This document shows, piece after piece, positions 17,660-27,633 of a DNA stretch of 62,908 bases (its first letter is position 1; every line of letters begins with the position of its first letter). A program made the translations under genes and the position numbers. The stretch is from positions 1 through 62,908 of the forward strand of contig CAITOF010000025.1 in NCBI GenBank assembly GCA_903893945.1. Reading direction: 5' to 3'. The stretch is from an uncultured Oxalobacteraceae bacterium (GTDB lineage: Bacteria > Pseudomonadota > Gammaproteobacteria > Burkholderiales > Burkholderiaceae_D). The notes under the pieces were generated by a model. The model saw only the letters and a program-made list of their open reading frames with translations, did no database searches and was not told the origin of the DNA.

Positions 17660-18796
17660 ATGATCAATGTCACGCCCAATAAAATTCAGAAATCACCTAA
17701 CGGCAGAGGTGACCCCAACTATATCCAGATCATCGATGTGGTTAAAAAATTCGGCTCTGCGACGGCAGTCGACCAGGTCAGCCTCACGATCGCCAAAAAC
17801 GAGGTGTTCGGATTATTGGGAAGTTCGGGTTGCGGTAAATCGACCCTGTTGCGCATGATGGCGGGTCTGGAAACGCCTACATCGGGAAAAATCCTGATCG
17901 ACGGGGTTGATCTTGCGTCGATGCCTCCTTACCACCGCCCTGTCAACATGATGTTCCAGTCGTACGCGCTTTTCCCCCACATGACCGTGGAAGGTAACGT
18001 GGCATATGGATTAAAACAGGAATCGGTACCCAAACAGGAAATCAGGGAACGCGTCCAGTCTGCGCTGGAACTGGTACAGATGCAGGATTACGCCAAACGC
18101 CAGCCGCATCAGCTCTCGGGCGGTCAACAGCAGCGCGTGGCGTTGGCGCGCAGTCTGGTCAAGCGTCCCAAACTGCTGCTGCTGGATGAGCCGATGTCAG
18201 CACTGGACAAGAAAATTCGCCAGAAAACCCAGTTTGAACTGGGCAATATCCTGTACAAGGTCGGCGTAACCTGCATGATGGTCACCCATGATCAGGAAGA
18301 AGCGATGACGATGGCCGATCGCATTGCTGTCATGAGCGCGGGCAAGATCGCCCAGGTGGGCACACCCAACGACGTCTACGAATTCCCGAACAGCCGGTTT
18401 TCTGCCGAGTTCATCGGGTCAACCAACATGTTCGAGGGCAAACTGGTTGATGATGACTCCGATTTGCTGGTCTGCCCGTATCTGGATACGGCCATCCAGA
18501 CGCGCCATCCAAACAATTTGCCCAAAGACGCGCCGATCACCGTTTCCGTCCGCCCGGAACGCATTAAATTACATACCCAGAACCCGGATTTGCCCAGCAA
18601 TAATACGCGCGGTATCCTGGAACAGATTGCGTACATGGGAAGCTACACGCTGTTTTATGTACGCTGCCCATCCGGAAAAATGATTGAAGTGAACGTATCG
18701 CGGCAGGTTCTGGGGCAGATGGACGTCGTCCCGCACTATGAAGATGAAGTCTGGCTGAGCTGGGATCTCGACAGCGGCGTGGTGCTGCCAAAATGA
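17660..18796 (+). CDS. potG: polyamine-type ABC importer ATP-binding protein (PotA/PotG)
   Basis: ATPase of a putrescine/spermidine-type ABC importer, 378 aa. The P-loop is GSSGCGKSTLLRMMAG, the Q-loop region NMMFQSYALFPHMTV, the signature LSGGQQQRVALARSL and Walker B LLLLDEPMSALD; the switch His follows in MVTHDQEEAMTMADRI. A C-terminal TOBE region with SVRPERIKL is present. It overlaps the next permease by ATGA. Together with two permeases and a PuuC-like dehydrogenase downstream this suggests putrescine uptake and use. A PotF/PotD-like periplasmic binding protein, which normally leads such operons, is absent from the window. Confidence 0.9.
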   Translation: MINVTPNKIQKSPNGRGDPNYIQIIDVVKKFGSATAVDQVSLTIAKNEVFGLLGSSGCGKSTLLRMMAGLETPTSGKILIDGVDLASMPPYHRPVNMMFQSYALFPHMTVEGNVAYGLKQESVPKQEIRERVQSALELVQMQDYAKRQPHQLSGGQQQRVALARSLVKRPKLLLLDEPMSALDKKIRQKTQFELGNILYKVGVTCMMVTHDQEEAMTMADRIAVMSAGKIAQVGTPNDVYEFPNSRFSAEFIGSTNMFEGKLVDDDSDLLVCPYLDTAIQTRHPNNLPKDAPITVSVRPERIKLHTQNPDLPSNNTRGILEQIAYMGSYTLFYVRCPSGKMIEVNVSRQVLGQMDVVPHYEDEVWLSWDLDSGVVLPK

Positions 18797-19710
18797 AGCC
18801 ACAATCACGAACTCCTTTCTATCTGAAATGGGTGCCATCAGGGCGCACCGTGGCCATTGCGGCCCCGTTCCTGTTTCTGCTCGTGTTTTTCATGATTCCG
18901 TTCTTTGTCGTCATGCAGATCAGCGTCGCCGATTCCCGCCTCGGCATCCCCCCGTATACCGATCTGCTTGAATGGAGCGATGGCGTTGTCGCACTGAAAT
19001 TCAATTTCAATCATTACGTCAACGTACTGACTGACGAACTCTATTTTGACGCCTACGTGGGATCCCTGAAGGTCGCGACCATCACCACGGTGATCTGCCT
19101 GCTGATCGGTTACCCGGCCGCTTATTTTATCGCGCGCTCCAAAGCTGAAACCCGCAACCTGCTGATGATGGCGGTCATGCTGCCGTTCTGGACGTCATAT
19201 CTGGTGCGCGTTTATGCATGGATAGGGATACTGAAGGACCAGGGTCTGCTGAATAACCTGCTGCTCTGGCTGCATGTCATCGACGAACCGCTCAGACTGT
19301 TTCACACCAACACAGCCGTCTACATCGGCATGGTGTATTCCTACCTGCCGTATCTGATTCTGCCGTTGTATGCCCATCTGGTGCGTATGGACTATACGCT
19401 GCTCGAGGCGGCCCACGATCTTGGCGCCCGGCCCTGGAAGGCGTTCGTCACGATTACGATACCGATGTCGATGCGTGGCATCATTGCCGGCTCGCTGCTG
19501 GTATTCATCCCCTCCGTTGGTGAATACGTCATTCCCGAGATACTGGGTGGCGCCGATACCCTGATGGTAGGGCGGCTGATGTGGGATGACTTTTTCAACA
19601 ATATGGACTGGCCCATTGCGTCGTCGGCGACCGGCATCATGGTGGTGTTATTGCTGTTTCCGATAGCGCTGTTCCAGCACATGCAGTCCAAGTCGATTGA
19701 GGAGCAATAA
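18793..19710 (+). CDS. potH: polyamine-type ABC importer permease 1 (PotH/PotB)
   Basis: Inner-membrane permease, 305 aa, with six predicted helices; the first reads FLFLLVFFMIPFFVVMQISV. The EAA loop that docks the ATPase is visible as EAAHDLGARPWKAFVTITIPMS. The ...GEYVIPEILGGADTLMVGRLM segment is typical of PotB/PotH. Its ATG overlaps the stop of the ATPase gene, indicating translational coupling. Confidence 0.9.
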   Translation: MKPQSRTPFYLKWVPSGRTVAIAAPFLFLLVFFMIPFFVVMQISVADSRLGIPPYTDLLEWSDGVVALKFNFNHYVNVLTDELYFDAYVGSLKVATITTVICLLIGYPAAYFIARSKAETRNLLMMAVMLPFWTSYLVRVYAWIGILKDQGLLNNLLLWLHVIDEPLRLFHTNTAVYIGMVYSYLPYLILPLYAHLVRMDYTLLEAAHDLGARPWKAFVTITIPMSMRGIIAGSLLVFIPSVGEYVIPEILGGADTLMVGRLMWDDFFNNMDWPIASSATGIMVVLLLFPIALFQHMQSKSIEEQ

Positions 19711-19714
19711 TCTC

Positions 19715-20554
19715 ATGAAACAGAACCGCACTCTGTCAAAGATATTTTTAACTTTCACCTTTCTGTTTTTGTATATCCCCATACTGTCGATTGTCGTTTA
19801 TTCATTCAACGAATCCAAGCTGGTGACCGTATGGAGCGGATTTTCGTTCAAATGGTATGCCGCTTTACTCGATGACACCGAACTGACACAGGCCGCCTGG
19901 CTGAGCCTGCAGATAGCGACAGCCACCGCGTTTGCCTCCGTTTTTGTCGGCACCTGGGTGGGTTTTGTCCTGGCGCGCTACCGTCGCTTCAGCGGTAAAA
20001 CCCTGTTTACCGGCATGGTCAATGCGCCGCTGGTATTGCCTGAAGTGATACAGGCGATGTCGCTGTTGCTGCTGTTTGTCGCTTTGCAGAAGTGGACCGG
20101 CTGGCCCAGTGGTCGCGGCATTTTTACGATCTGGGTCGGGCACGTGATGTTATGCGTGTCGTACGTTGCGATCACGGTGCAATCGCGTCTGGCCGGCATG
20201 AACCAGGCACTGACCGAAGCAGCACAGGACCTGGGAGCCACACCCTTCAAGGTTTTTTTTGACATTACCCTGCCGCTGATTTCACAGGCACTGGTGTCCG
20301 GCTGGCTGCTGTCATTCACGATCTCGCTCGACAATGTCGTGATGTCGGCATTTTTGTCCGGACCCGGTTCAACAGTATTGCCGCTGGTTATATTTTCCCG
20401 CGTACGACTTGGCCTGAATCCGGAAATTCATGCGATGGGAACCATCTTTATCGTGGTTGTCAGCATCGTGGTCGTGATTAATAACTACTTCATGCAAAAG
20501 CGTGTGCGCCGGCGTGAACTTGAAATCAAGCAGGCACTGAGTCCTGAGCAATAG
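19715..20554 (+). CDS. potI: polyamine-type ABC importer permease 2 (PotI/PotC)
   Basis: Second permease subunit, 279 aa. It starts with a TFLFLYIPILSIVVYSFN helix characteristic of PotC/PotI. The EAA loop reads EAAQDLGATPFKVFFDITLP, followed by SFTISLDNVVMSAFLSGPGS. The ATG at 19715 has GAGGAG upstream; the open frame to 19697 is not needed. The gap to the previous stop is four nt. The final segment is rich in R and K, facing the cytoplasm. Confidence 0.9.
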   Translation: MKQNRTLSKIFLTFTFLFLYIPILSIVVYSFNESKLVTVWSGFSFKWYAALLDDTELTQAAWLSLQIATATAFASVFVGTWVGFVLARYRRFSGKTLFTGMVNAPLVLPEVIQAMSLLLLFVALQKWTGWPSGRGIFTIWVGHVMLCVSYVAITVQSRLAGMNQALTEAAQDLGATPFKVFFDITLPLISQALVSGWLLSFTISLDNVVMSAFLSGPGSTVLPLVIFSRVRLGLNPEIHAMGTIFIVVVSIVVVINNYFMQKRVRRRELEIKQALSPEQ

Positions 20555-20714
20555 CGCTGCAGATCAAGCCGGTCATTGCCGGATCGGCCTGCAACTGAAC
20601 GCGATCCTGACATTGAACTTGAGCTGATTCAGGCATTGAATTTTACCAAGCAACGGTCTGCCTGCAGATCATCGGGTGGCAACAGGATAGTGACACCCAT
20701 AACCGGAGATACCT

Positions 20715-22205
20715 ATGACTAAGACATTCCAACAATGGCAGGACATGGCGCAGCAGCTTTCAATTGAAGGTCGCGCCTTTATCAACGGTGAATTCTGTGA
20801 TGCGACGGGCGGCCACACATTTGATTGCATCAGCCCGATTGACGGGCGGCTGCTGGCCAAGGTGGCGAGCTCACAACGCGACGACGTCGATCGTGCCGTC
20901 AGCGCCGCGCGCCACAGCTTTAACCAGGGCAAATGGTCCAACGTCAGCCCCAGAGAACGAAAAGCCGTGCTGCTGCGCTGGGCACAACTGTTGCGCGACA
21001 ACAGCGATGAACTTGCCCTGCTTGATACGCTTGATGCCGGCAAAACGATTACCGACACCTCGACCGGTGACATTCCCTGCGTCATCTACTGTCTGGAATG
21101 GTTTGCCGAAGCGATTGATAAAGTCAGTGGCGAAGTCATCAGCACGGATCCCAGTTTCCTCGGTACAGTCACCCGTGAACCGATAGGCGTGGTGGCGGCC
21201 GTTGTACCATGGAATTACCCGTTGTTGATGGCTTCGTGGAAATTTGCCCCTGCTCTGGCGGCGGGAAACAGTGTCATTATCAAACCATCCGAAAAATCGC
21301 CCCTGTCCATATTAAAAGCCGCGCAACTCGGCCACGAAGCCGGCTTGCCTGCGGGTGTGTTCCAGGTATTACCCGGTGCCGGCGATGTCGGCAATCACCT
21401 CAGTTTGCACAAAGACGTGGACTGCCTCGCCTTTACCGGCTCAGGCGGGACGGGTCGCAAAATCATGCACAATGCGGCTGATTCCAACCTGAAACGTGTC
21501 TGGCTGGAACTGGGCGGTAAATCGCCCAATATCATTTTAAAAGACTGCCCGGACCTGAAACGCGCCGCGTCCTCAGCCGCATTCGGTATTTTTGCCAATG
21601 CCGGCCAGGTCTGCAGCGCCGGTTCACGGGTGCTGGTGCATCGTGACCTGATGACGGCCTTCCTGGATCACCTGAAAGAGGCAACCGCCAGTTTCAAGGC
21701 CGGCAATCCGCTGGATCCTGACACCACCATGGGCGCGCTGGTTGACGAAATCCAGCTCAATCGGGTACTCGGTTATATCGACCGGGGTCGTGCCGAAGCG
21801 AAACTGCTGGTCGGAGGTACGCGTTCCAGCCCGGCTGCAGGTGGTTTTTATGTGGAACCGACCATTTTCAGTTGTGCCGACAGCCAGCCCGCCATCGCCC
21901 GCGAAGAAATTTTCGGTCCTGTCCTGTCGGTGATCCCGTTCGATACCACCGAGGAAGCGATTGCCATCGCCAACGCCAGCGAATACGGTTTGGCCGCTGC
22001 GGTCTGGAGTGCTGACATTGGCACCGCACATGAAATGGGTCGTCAACTGCGTGCCGGGACTGTCTGGATCAACTGTTACGATGAGATTGTTGACATGAAT
22101 TTCCCGTTCGGCGGTTATAAGCAGTCCGGCAATGGTCGCGATAATTCGCTCCATGCCCTGGAAAAGTACACCGAAATCAAATCCACCATAATGCGCCTGC
22201 GCTGA
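20715..22205 (+). CDS. puuC: PuuC-like aldehyde dehydrogenase (gamma-glutamyl-gamma-aminobutyraldehyde type)
   Basis: NAD(P)-dependent aldehyde dehydrogenase, 496 aa. It has VPWNYPLLMASWKFAPALAAG, the general-base motif LELGGKSPN and the catalytic cysteine in AGQVCSAGSR, then EEIFGPVLSVIPF and PFGGYKQSGNGRDNSLHALEK. The N-terminal FQQWQDMA, EGRAFINGEF and the whole C-terminal end resemble PuuC more than betaine aldehyde dehydrogenases. It lies 160 nt behind potI and has its own ribosome site. Its place after a polyamine-type importer supports oxidation of an aldehyde from putrescine. The rest of the Puu pathway (gamma-glutamylputrescine synthetase and oxidase) is not in the window. Confidence 0.82.
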   Translation: MTKTFQQWQDMAQQLSIEGRAFINGEFCDATGGHTFDCISPIDGRLLAKVASSQRDDVDRAVSAARHSFNQGKWSNVSPRERKAVLLRWAQLLRDNSDELALLDTLDAGKTITDTSTGDIPCVIYCLEWFAEAIDKVSGEVISTDPSFLGTVTREPIGVVAAVVPWNYPLLMASWKFAPALAAGNSVIIKPSEKSPLSILKAAQLGHEAGLPAGVFQVLPGAGDVGNHLSLHKDVDCLAFTGSGGTGRKIMHNAADSNLKRVWLELGGKSPNIILKDCPDLKRAASSAAFGIFANAGQVCSAGSRVLVHRDLMTAFLDHLKEATASFKAGNPLDPDTTMGALVDEIQLNRVLGYIDRGRAEAKLLVGGTRSSPAAGGFYVEPTIFSCADSQPAIAREEIFGPVLSVIPFDTTEEAIAIANASEYGLAAAVWSADIGTAHEMGRQLRAGTVWINCYDEIVDMNFPFGGYKQSGNGRDNSLHALEKYTEIKSTIMRLR

Positions 22206-22251
22206 GCTTACCCATTACCCATTTAACATGCACTAACAAGGAAGATTCGAC

Positions 22252-23121
22252 ATGTCCGCCCAAATCATCGACGGTAAACTTTTATCCCAACAATTGCGCA
22301 CGGAGGTCAAGGAACGTGCTGCGAGGCTGACAGAGCGGGGCAACCGGCCTGGTCTGTGTGTCATTCTGGTGGGCGCCGATCCTGCCTCCCAGGTCTACGT
22401 GCGTAACAAGGTCGCTGCCTGTGAAGAATGCGGTTTTTACTCCGTGCTTGAAAAATACGATGCTGACTTTACGCAGGAACAGTTGCTCGAGCGCATCCGT
22501 GTCCGCAACAACGATCCTGACATTCATGGAATTCTGGTCCAGTTACCCCTGCCCAAACACATTAACGCGCAAGCCATTATCGGTGCTATCGCTGCCGAAA
22601 AAGACGTTGACGGCTTCCACATCAGCAATGCCGGCGGGTTAATGACTGGCAACCCCCTGTTCCGTCCCTGCACACCCTACGGCGTCATGAAAATGCTGGA
22701 ATCGATCAACTACCCGATACGCGGCGCCAACGCCGTCGTCGTCGGTGCCTCGAACATAGTTGGCAAACCACAAGCGATGCTGCTGCTTCAGGCGGGTGCG
22801 ACGATTACGATCTGTAACTCCAAGACGCGCGATCTGGGTTCACATACACGAAACGCCGATATTCTGGTGGTCGCTACCGGCATACGAAATATCGTGACAG
22901 CCGACATGGTCAAACCCGGCGCCGTGGTCATCGATGTCGGCATGAATCGCGACCCGGAAGGAAAATTATGCGGCGATGTGGACTACAGCGCGACCCGGGA
23001 GGTGGCCGGTTACATCACGCCCGTGCCCGGTGGCGTGGGCCCCATGACGATCACCATGTTACTGGTCAACACTATCGAAGCGGCAGAACGCGTGGCGAAT
23101 CACGCCGGCGTGGTGCACTGA
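22252..23121 (+). CDS. folD: bifunctional methylenetetrahydrofolate dehydrogenase/cyclohydrolase FolD
   Basis: A cytoplasmic NADP-dependent one-carbon enzyme, 289 aa, full length. Signatures: [22 protein letters not shown] (with the catalytic lysine), [28 protein letters not shown], the dinucleotide site [16 protein letters not shown] and the end [14 protein letters not shown]. The ATG follows AAGGAAG. The gene's last 50 nt overlap the convergent zinc-ribbon gene at 23072-23121. Confidence 0.96.
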   Translation: MSAQIIDGKLLSQQLRTEVKERAARLTERGNRPGLCVILVGADPASQVYVRNKVAACEECGFYSVLEKYDADFTQEQLLERIRVRNNDPDIHGILVQLPLPKHINAQAIIGAIAAEKDVDGFHISNAGGLMTGNPLFRPCTPYGVMKMLESINYPIRGANAVVVGASNIVGKPQAMLLLQAGATITICNSKTRDLGSHTRNADILVVATGIRNIVTADMVKPGAVVIDVGMNRDPEGKLCGDVDYSATREVAGYITPVPGGVGPMTITMLLVNTIEAAERVANHAGVVH

Positions 23122-23944
23122 TTCGTGGCCGCCTCTTGACGGGCGTACAGTGATCGCAGCGACTCGCTGGCGCCAGACTGCTTAGTTTCCGCTCTTCTTC
23201 GTGACCACACGACAGGCAGTTGAACAGTTCTGCGCGGGCGGCAGCAGTTTTTGCGCCGCAGGATTCGCAGACAGCGCCTGGAATCTGGGCAACCGCAACA
23301 AAACCTGCCTTGCTGCAGACCTGACACGCACTGCGCAGATTCATTGCCAGACGCCGCGCGCATCGCTCTATCATGCGCATGCGCGTTGGATTCCGGTGCG
23401 CTCGCATATCGGTTTCCAACCACACCGCCGATTGGGGCAGCAGCCGGACCAGCATGTCCTTCATCTGCTCTGTGTTCGCCAGATCCTGATAATAGTCGAC
23501 CTCCCCAGGCTTGCCGATGATGACGCCGTGAGCAGGAAATTTGCATTGCGTCACAAATCGCTCAGCCTCCTCTACCGAATCAACAAATTTCCGGTTGAAG
23601 TTGGTCTCCGGTCCCTGCACGAAGGCATAAACCGCGTACTGTTCGACCCTATCCCACCAGGCCAGGACTTCGGTATTCCACGGCGTGAGCTCGATGAACG
23701 GATCCAGACCAAAACTGCCTTCACTGCCCAGTCCGTAGCGCGTATTACCCAGTTCTGCACCCAGCTTTGCTTTCTGTAACGCTGTACCGCGCAGACTGGT
23801 GGCGCCCGACCGGGCGCCGGAAAACGTACTCAGTTGATCCGTATCAAAACCGGTTTCGCTGCATAGTTTAAAACCGCAGCCGGACAATGCCGAACAGAGC
23901 GCTGCGGCCTTGCGATGTTTGGTCAATAGTGTAATTTTTTCCAT
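23072..23944 (-). CDS. conserved protein of unknown function with C-terminal zinc ribbons (DUF6671-like)
   Basis: A 290-aa protein. The first two-thirds form one domain beginning [18 protein letters not shown] and containing a conserved [20 protein letters not shown] region and [25 protein letters not shown]. The last third has four CxxC pairs (CQVC, CESC, CLSC, CDHC), enough for two zinc ribbons, then a basic tail. I believe it belongs to DUF6671, from memory. It starts 25 nt after the purK stop on the same strand, so it is probably the third gene of a purE-purK operon. Its 3' end overlaps convergent folD by 50 nt. Function unknown; a nucleic-acid or protein-binding role is possible from the ribbons. 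Confidence 0.78.
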   Translation of the reverse strand: MEKITLLTKHRKAAALCSALSGCGFKLCSETGFDTDQLSTFSGARSGATSLRGTALQKAKLGAELGNTRYGLGSEGSFGLDPFIELTPWNTEVLAWWDRVEQYAVYAFVQGPETNFNRKFVDSVEEAERFVTQCKFPAHGVIIGKPGEVDYYQDLANTEQMKDMLVRLLPQSAVWLETDMRAHRNPTRMRMIERCARRLAMNLRSACQVCSKAGFVAVAQIPGAVCESCGAKTAAARAELFNCLSCGHEEERKLSSLAPASRCDHCTPVKRRPRISAPRRRDSPRVLPLR

Positions 23945-23969
23945 GATCCATCGCTATTCTGAATCTGCG

Positions 23970-25079
23970 CTATCTGAAAATGCGATCAATGGCCGGCAAT
24001 AACGAAAACAGGTTTTTCCTGCTCGCGGAGTCGTCCAGAATGTCGCAGGCCCACTGTATGGCCGGTTGATAGGAGGTTGGCAGCGGTAATTGTTCAAGTA
24101 ATGGAACGATGCGTTTTGCATCAGCATGGTTAAAATTGACATGGCCCATTTTCCTGCCCGGTTTGTGCAGTTTGCCGTACCAGTGAAACTGCGCTGCCCC
24201 CTGTACAAGCCAGGCAGGATTCCATTCCATGCCGAGCAGATTCACCATGACACTGGTGCCAAACTGATGCGGTTCGGGTAATGGCAGGTCACACACCGCA
24301 CGCAAGTGCATCTCAAACTGGTTGATCGACGCGCCGATCTGGGTCCAGTGCCCCGAGTTGTGCACACGCGGTGCAATTTCATTGACCATCAGCTGATCAC
24401 CAACCTGAAACAGCTCCATCGCCATCACCCCCACATATTGCAACGCCGTCATCACTGTGGACAACATGGTCTCGGCCTGCTCTTGCAGATAGGCCAGACG
24501 GTCGGTTTGATGCACACTGACCATCAACACTCCATTCTGGTGACAGTTTTCGGTCAGTCCATAAAAGCACATCTGGCCCTGACGATTACGTGCCCCGATG
24601 ATGGATACCTCACGATCAAAGTGAATAGCGCGTTCGGCAATCGCGTCTGTGGCCCATTCCGGCAGCGGTTCGATAGTCAGATGCGACAGTCGTTTCTGAC
24701 CGCGCCCGTCATAACCTCCCTCAGCGCGTTTCAGAAAAATGTCGGAACCCAACAGGTCGTGCAGTTCGGGCTGCGTGGTCCGGCTGCCCGGTACGTGCCA
24801 TGGCGCAGTGGCCACACCCAGCTCGTCAAGCAGGGTCTTCTGGCGGATCCGGTTGGAGAGATTGGACAGCGCTTCGTGATTGAGCCAGTTCGGATGCCTC
24901 TGCAGTGCATCGGTGTAGGGATTGACTGGCCAGTGTTCGCGTTCAACCGTGACGATGGTATCGTTGCCCGGATACCGGTCCGACAGTACGTCCAGCATCT
25001 GTACATCCACACCAATGCGCTGACCAGCCTGTTGCAGCATCTTGCCCAGCTGCCCATTTCCGAGTACGGCAACCATCAT
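23970..25079 (-). CDS. purK: N5-carboxyaminoimidazole ribonucleotide synthase PurK
   Basis: An ATP-grasp enzyme of purine synthesis, 369 aa, converting AIR, bicarbonate and ATP to N5-CAIR. The N-terminal [20 protein letters not shown], the ATP-grasp loop [28 protein letters not shown] and [15 protein letters not shown] are typical. It overlaps purE by ATGA (25076-25079), so the two are translationally coupled. Two consecutive ATG codons begin the gene. Confidence 0.95.
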   Translation of the reverse strand: MMVAVLGNGQLGKMLQQAGQRIGVDVQMLDVLSDRYPGNDTIVTVEREHWPVNPYTDALQRHPNWLNHEALSNLSNRIRQKTLLDELGVATAPWHVPGSRTTQPELHDLLGSDIFLKRAEGGYDGRGQKRLSHLTIEPLPEWATDAIAERAIHFDREVSIIGARNRQGQMCFYGLTENCHQNGVLMVSVHQTDRLAYLQEQAETMLSTVMTALQYVGVMAMELFQVGDQLMVNEIAPRVHNSGHWTQIGASINQFEMHLRAVCDLPLPEPHQFGTSVMVNLLGMEWNPAWLVQGAAQFHWYGKLHKPGRKMGHVNFNHADAKRIVPLLEQLPLPTSYQPAIQWACDILDDSASRKNLFSLLPAIDRIFR

Positions 25080-25564
25080 GATGAGGCACCTATCAGGCTG
25101 TTATCCAGCACCTGTTGCGACTGTTGCTGGCGCCAGCTGACCAGTTTATCCATCAACCGTGCATCATTCAGTGCCAGAATCTGCACAGCCATCAGTGCTG
25201 CATTAAAGGCCCCCGCGGGTCCGATAGCCAGCGTCCCGACTGAAACACCGCGAGGCATCTGCACTATCGAGAGCAGGCTGTCCAGCCCGTTCAGCGTTTT
25301 GCCTTGAACCGGAACACCCAATACCGGCAGTGGCGTCATTGCCGCCAGCATCCCGGGCAGGTGCGCCGCACCGCCGGCTCCGGCAATAATGACAGCCACG
25401 CCCGACTGCAGGGCCTGTTGTGCAAATTCAACCATGCGGTGCGGTGTCCGGTGTGCCGATACCACCTGTGCCTCCCAGGGCACGGCAAATTCATTCAACA
25501 GTTGGGAGGCTTCTTCGAGTGTGGCCCAATCACTTCTTGAGCCCATGACAATGGCAACTTTCAT
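25076..25564 (-). CDS. purE: N5-carboxyaminoimidazole ribonucleotide mutase PurE (class I)
   Basis: A 162-aa class I PurE, which shifts the carboxylate of N5-CAIR to C4. Visible: the phosphate-binding [22 protein letters not shown] with the catalytic His, [19 protein letters not shown] and [22 protein letters not shown]. It is the first gene of the purE-purK unit. A LysR gene starts 117 nt away in the opposite direction across an AT-rich spacer. Confidence 0.95.
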   Translation of the reverse strand: MKVAIVMGSRSDWATLEEASQLLNEFAVPWEAQVVSAHRTPHRMVEFAQQALQSGVAVIIAGAGGAAHLPGMLAAMTPLPVLGVPVQGKTLNGLDSLLSIVQMPRGVSVGTLAIGPAGAFNAALMAVQILALNDARLMDKLVSWRQQQSQQVLDNSLIGASS

Positions 25565-25681
25565 TTAACAGATTTTCCCCGGATAAAATTGGCTTGCAAC
25601 CTCTTAACAAGTTGAAATTATGAAGATATTTTGTTATATTGAATAATAAATAATACGCTATTCACCTATAGATAATTATCA

Positions 25682-26659
25682 ATGAATGTCAGACACTTAA
25701 GCTTTCGCCTGCTACAGGTCTACGTACAGGTGGTCCGGTCCGGGAGTGTTTCGGCTGCCGCGCGTGCATTGCACCTGACGCAACCGACGGTTTCATTACA
25801 GCTGAAAAATTTGCGGGAAGCGATCAATGAACCGCTGTTTGACGTGAACAACGGCAAAATGCGGGTCACGCATGTCGGTGATGAACTGTATCGGGCCGCC
25901 TGTGACGTGCTCAGCCGATTTGACGACTTCAACGACTTCCTGCAGGATGCCCGCCTCGGCCAGTCCGGGCACATCAACATTGGCATAGTCACCACCGCCA
26001 AATATATTTTGCCGCGCATTCTCGGCGCGTTCTATCGCCAGTTTCCCAAAATCAGTGTCACCATTCATATAGGAAATCGCGCTCGCATCATAGAGCGGCT
26101 GGGACAGCAGGAGGACGACCTTTACCTGTTCAGTCATCCGCCCAGCGGGAACCACGTCAATTCATGCCGGATTCTGAAAAATCCGTTGCAGATGATTGCT
26201 CCACAGGGTCACTGGGCGGCCCGGAAAAAGCACCTGACGTTTCAGGACCTGAGCGAGGAACGATTTTTGATCAGGGAACCGGGTTCGGCGACACGGATGA
26301 TCTTCGAAGCCTGGTTAAGCAGCCATGGTTTTGAACTGGGCAATACCATGCAGATTGAAAGCAATGAAGCCATTTGTCTGAGTGTCGCGTCGGGCCTCGG
26401 CCTGTCGGTCATTTCAGAACACACACTGCTGGAAGGCAGAGAAAAGCTGGCGATATTACCGCTGAACGATTTTCCTCTGTTGAGCAACTGGTATCTGGTA
26501 AACCGCAGGGACAGACGCGCCTCGTACGCCACCGAACAACTGGTGCGGTTCATTGCGCACGACCTGAAAAACTGCATAAACCCGGCCTGGGTTGCCGAGG
26601 ACATTGAACCGGCACTGAATGATTTTTTACATAAAAGCGGGGTCGGTGAAAAAACCTGA
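25682..26659 (+). CDS. LysR family transcriptional regulator
   Basis: A 325-aa LysR regulator. The N-terminal winged helix-turn-helix covers about residues 5-65 (VRSGSVSAAARALHLTQPTVSLQLKNL). The effector domain follows, with GHINIGIVTTAKYILPRIL and SGLGLSVISEHTL; the domain is CbbR/CysB-like in general layout. It is divergent from purE across 117 AT-rich nt; an imperfect dyad (TAACAA 25605-25610, TTGTTA 25631-25636) lies there. Its ligand and targets are unknown; purE control is possible but not usual. It meets the next minus-strand gene only 6 nt after its stop. Confidence 0.88.
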   Translation: MNVRHLSFRLLQVYVQVVRSGSVSAAARALHLTQPTVSLQLKNLREAINEPLFDVNNGKMRVTHVGDELYRAACDVLSRFDDFNDFLQDARLGQSGHINIGIVTTAKYILPRILGAFYRQFPKISVTIHIGNRARIIERLGQQEDDLYLFSHPPSGNHVNSCRILKNPLQMIAPQGHWAARKKHLTFQDLSEERFLIREPGSATRMIFEAWLSSHGFELGNTMQIESNEAICLSVASGLGLSVISEHTLLEGREKLAILPLNDFPLLSNWYLVNRRDRRASYATEQLVRFIAHDLKNCINPAWVAEDIEPALNDFLHKSGVGEKT

Positions 26660-26665
26660 GCAGAG

Positions 26666-27418
26666 TCAGTCAGCCTTGCTCATCATCAACCGGTACTCTT
26701 TGGTTTTTTTAAAGGCCGTCAACGCGATGTTAAACCGGTTGAGTGCCGCCTGCATATGCATCACTTTGGGAAACGCCAGGTATTCCCAGTCATCGATCAG
26801 TTCAAACGGCACTGCGGTCAGTTTATCCTGACTGGCGACAAGGGCCGGATCCGACTTGGCCAGACCAGCCAGAAAGGATTGCCCCACCACTGCCACGTCA
26901 ATTCTGCGCAGCAGCAATTTTTGAATTCTTGACGACGGCAGCGAGTCGGCATCCACCAGGTAGCGGTGCTCGTTCAGTCCCTGCGCAAATTTTCCACCAA
27001 AACTCGCACCCAGCGGTATGCCGAAAATCTTGCCGTCCAGGTCACCGATGGTTCTGAATTCACTGCTTCGCTCTTTTAACACGACCAGCTCCACCCGGTT
27101 TTTATAGAGTGGGTCAGAAAAATCGAACAGGGCCTTTCGTTGTTCCGTCATGCTGAAATTGACTATTCCACCGTGTCCGGATGTGGATTCATTGATGGCG
27201 CGCTTCCAGGGCAATAAAACAAACCGGTACGTATCCCCGGTATCCTGAGAAAGGCGTTGAAACAGGGCTGGCACGAAGCCGGACGGTTTGCCGCCGGACA
27301 GATAAATCTGCGGTGGAAATGCGTCGGAACTATAGATGACTATCTCTTCTGCGCAGGCATCTGCGGCGCATGAGCCGATCAGGCTGAGGGCAAGGAAGGC
27401 TGCCAGTGCTTTCTTCAT
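26666..27418 (-). CDS. periplasmic solute-binding protein, family 3-like
   Basis: A 250-aa secreted protein with signal peptide KKALAAFLALSLIGSCAADACA and a probable cleavage before EEIVIYSSD. The mature part has the type II periplasmic binding fold: FPPQIYLSGGKPSGFVPALF, then KALFDFSDPLYKNRVELVVL. The start at 27418 places the signal peptide at the N terminus; the frame is open to 27505 but adds no motif. There is no adjacent ABC transporter, so it may be an orphan receptor or a MltF/sensor-like protein. It is not of the PotF size or type, so it is unlikely to serve potGHI. Confidence 0.72.
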   Translation of the reverse strand: MKKALAAFLALSLIGSCAADACAEEIVIYSSDAFPPQIYLSGGKPSGFVPALFQRLSQDTGDTYRFVLLPWKRAINESTSGHGGIVNFSMTEQRKALFDFSDPLYKNRVELVVLKERSSEFRTIGDLDGKIFGIPLGASFGGKFAQGLNEHRYLVDADSLPSSRIQKLLLRRIDVAVVGQSFLAGLAKSDPALVASQDKLTAVPFELIDDWEYLAFPKVMHMQAALNRFNIALTAFKKTKEYRLMMSKAD

Positions 27419-27633
27419 GGTTTTGTTAACGGGTATGGCGGTCAGCATAAATCGGGCTGACTGCCCTCCCAAGGCGCAAAATGTCAAGAGTCCCATCGTT
27501 TTCAAATTTCATTCATACCGGTTAATTCAGCGATAAATTATAACTTAGCCCGATAATTAGAATTTAATATTAAAAATCAGTCTGAATTTGCACTAATATT
27601 TACTTATTGTCATTTATTATCTGTTAATAATCT

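Noticed and set aside
24306-25307. 333-aa open frame on the plus strand opposite purK and purE
   Set aside because: It mirrors the codons of purK, has no ribosome site and no recognisable motif; purK and purE are certain.
25605-25636. LysR-type binding dyad TAACAA...TTGTTA
   Set aside because: Arms of six with a 20-nt spacer in very AT-rich DNA; it does not fit T-N11-A well enough to claim.
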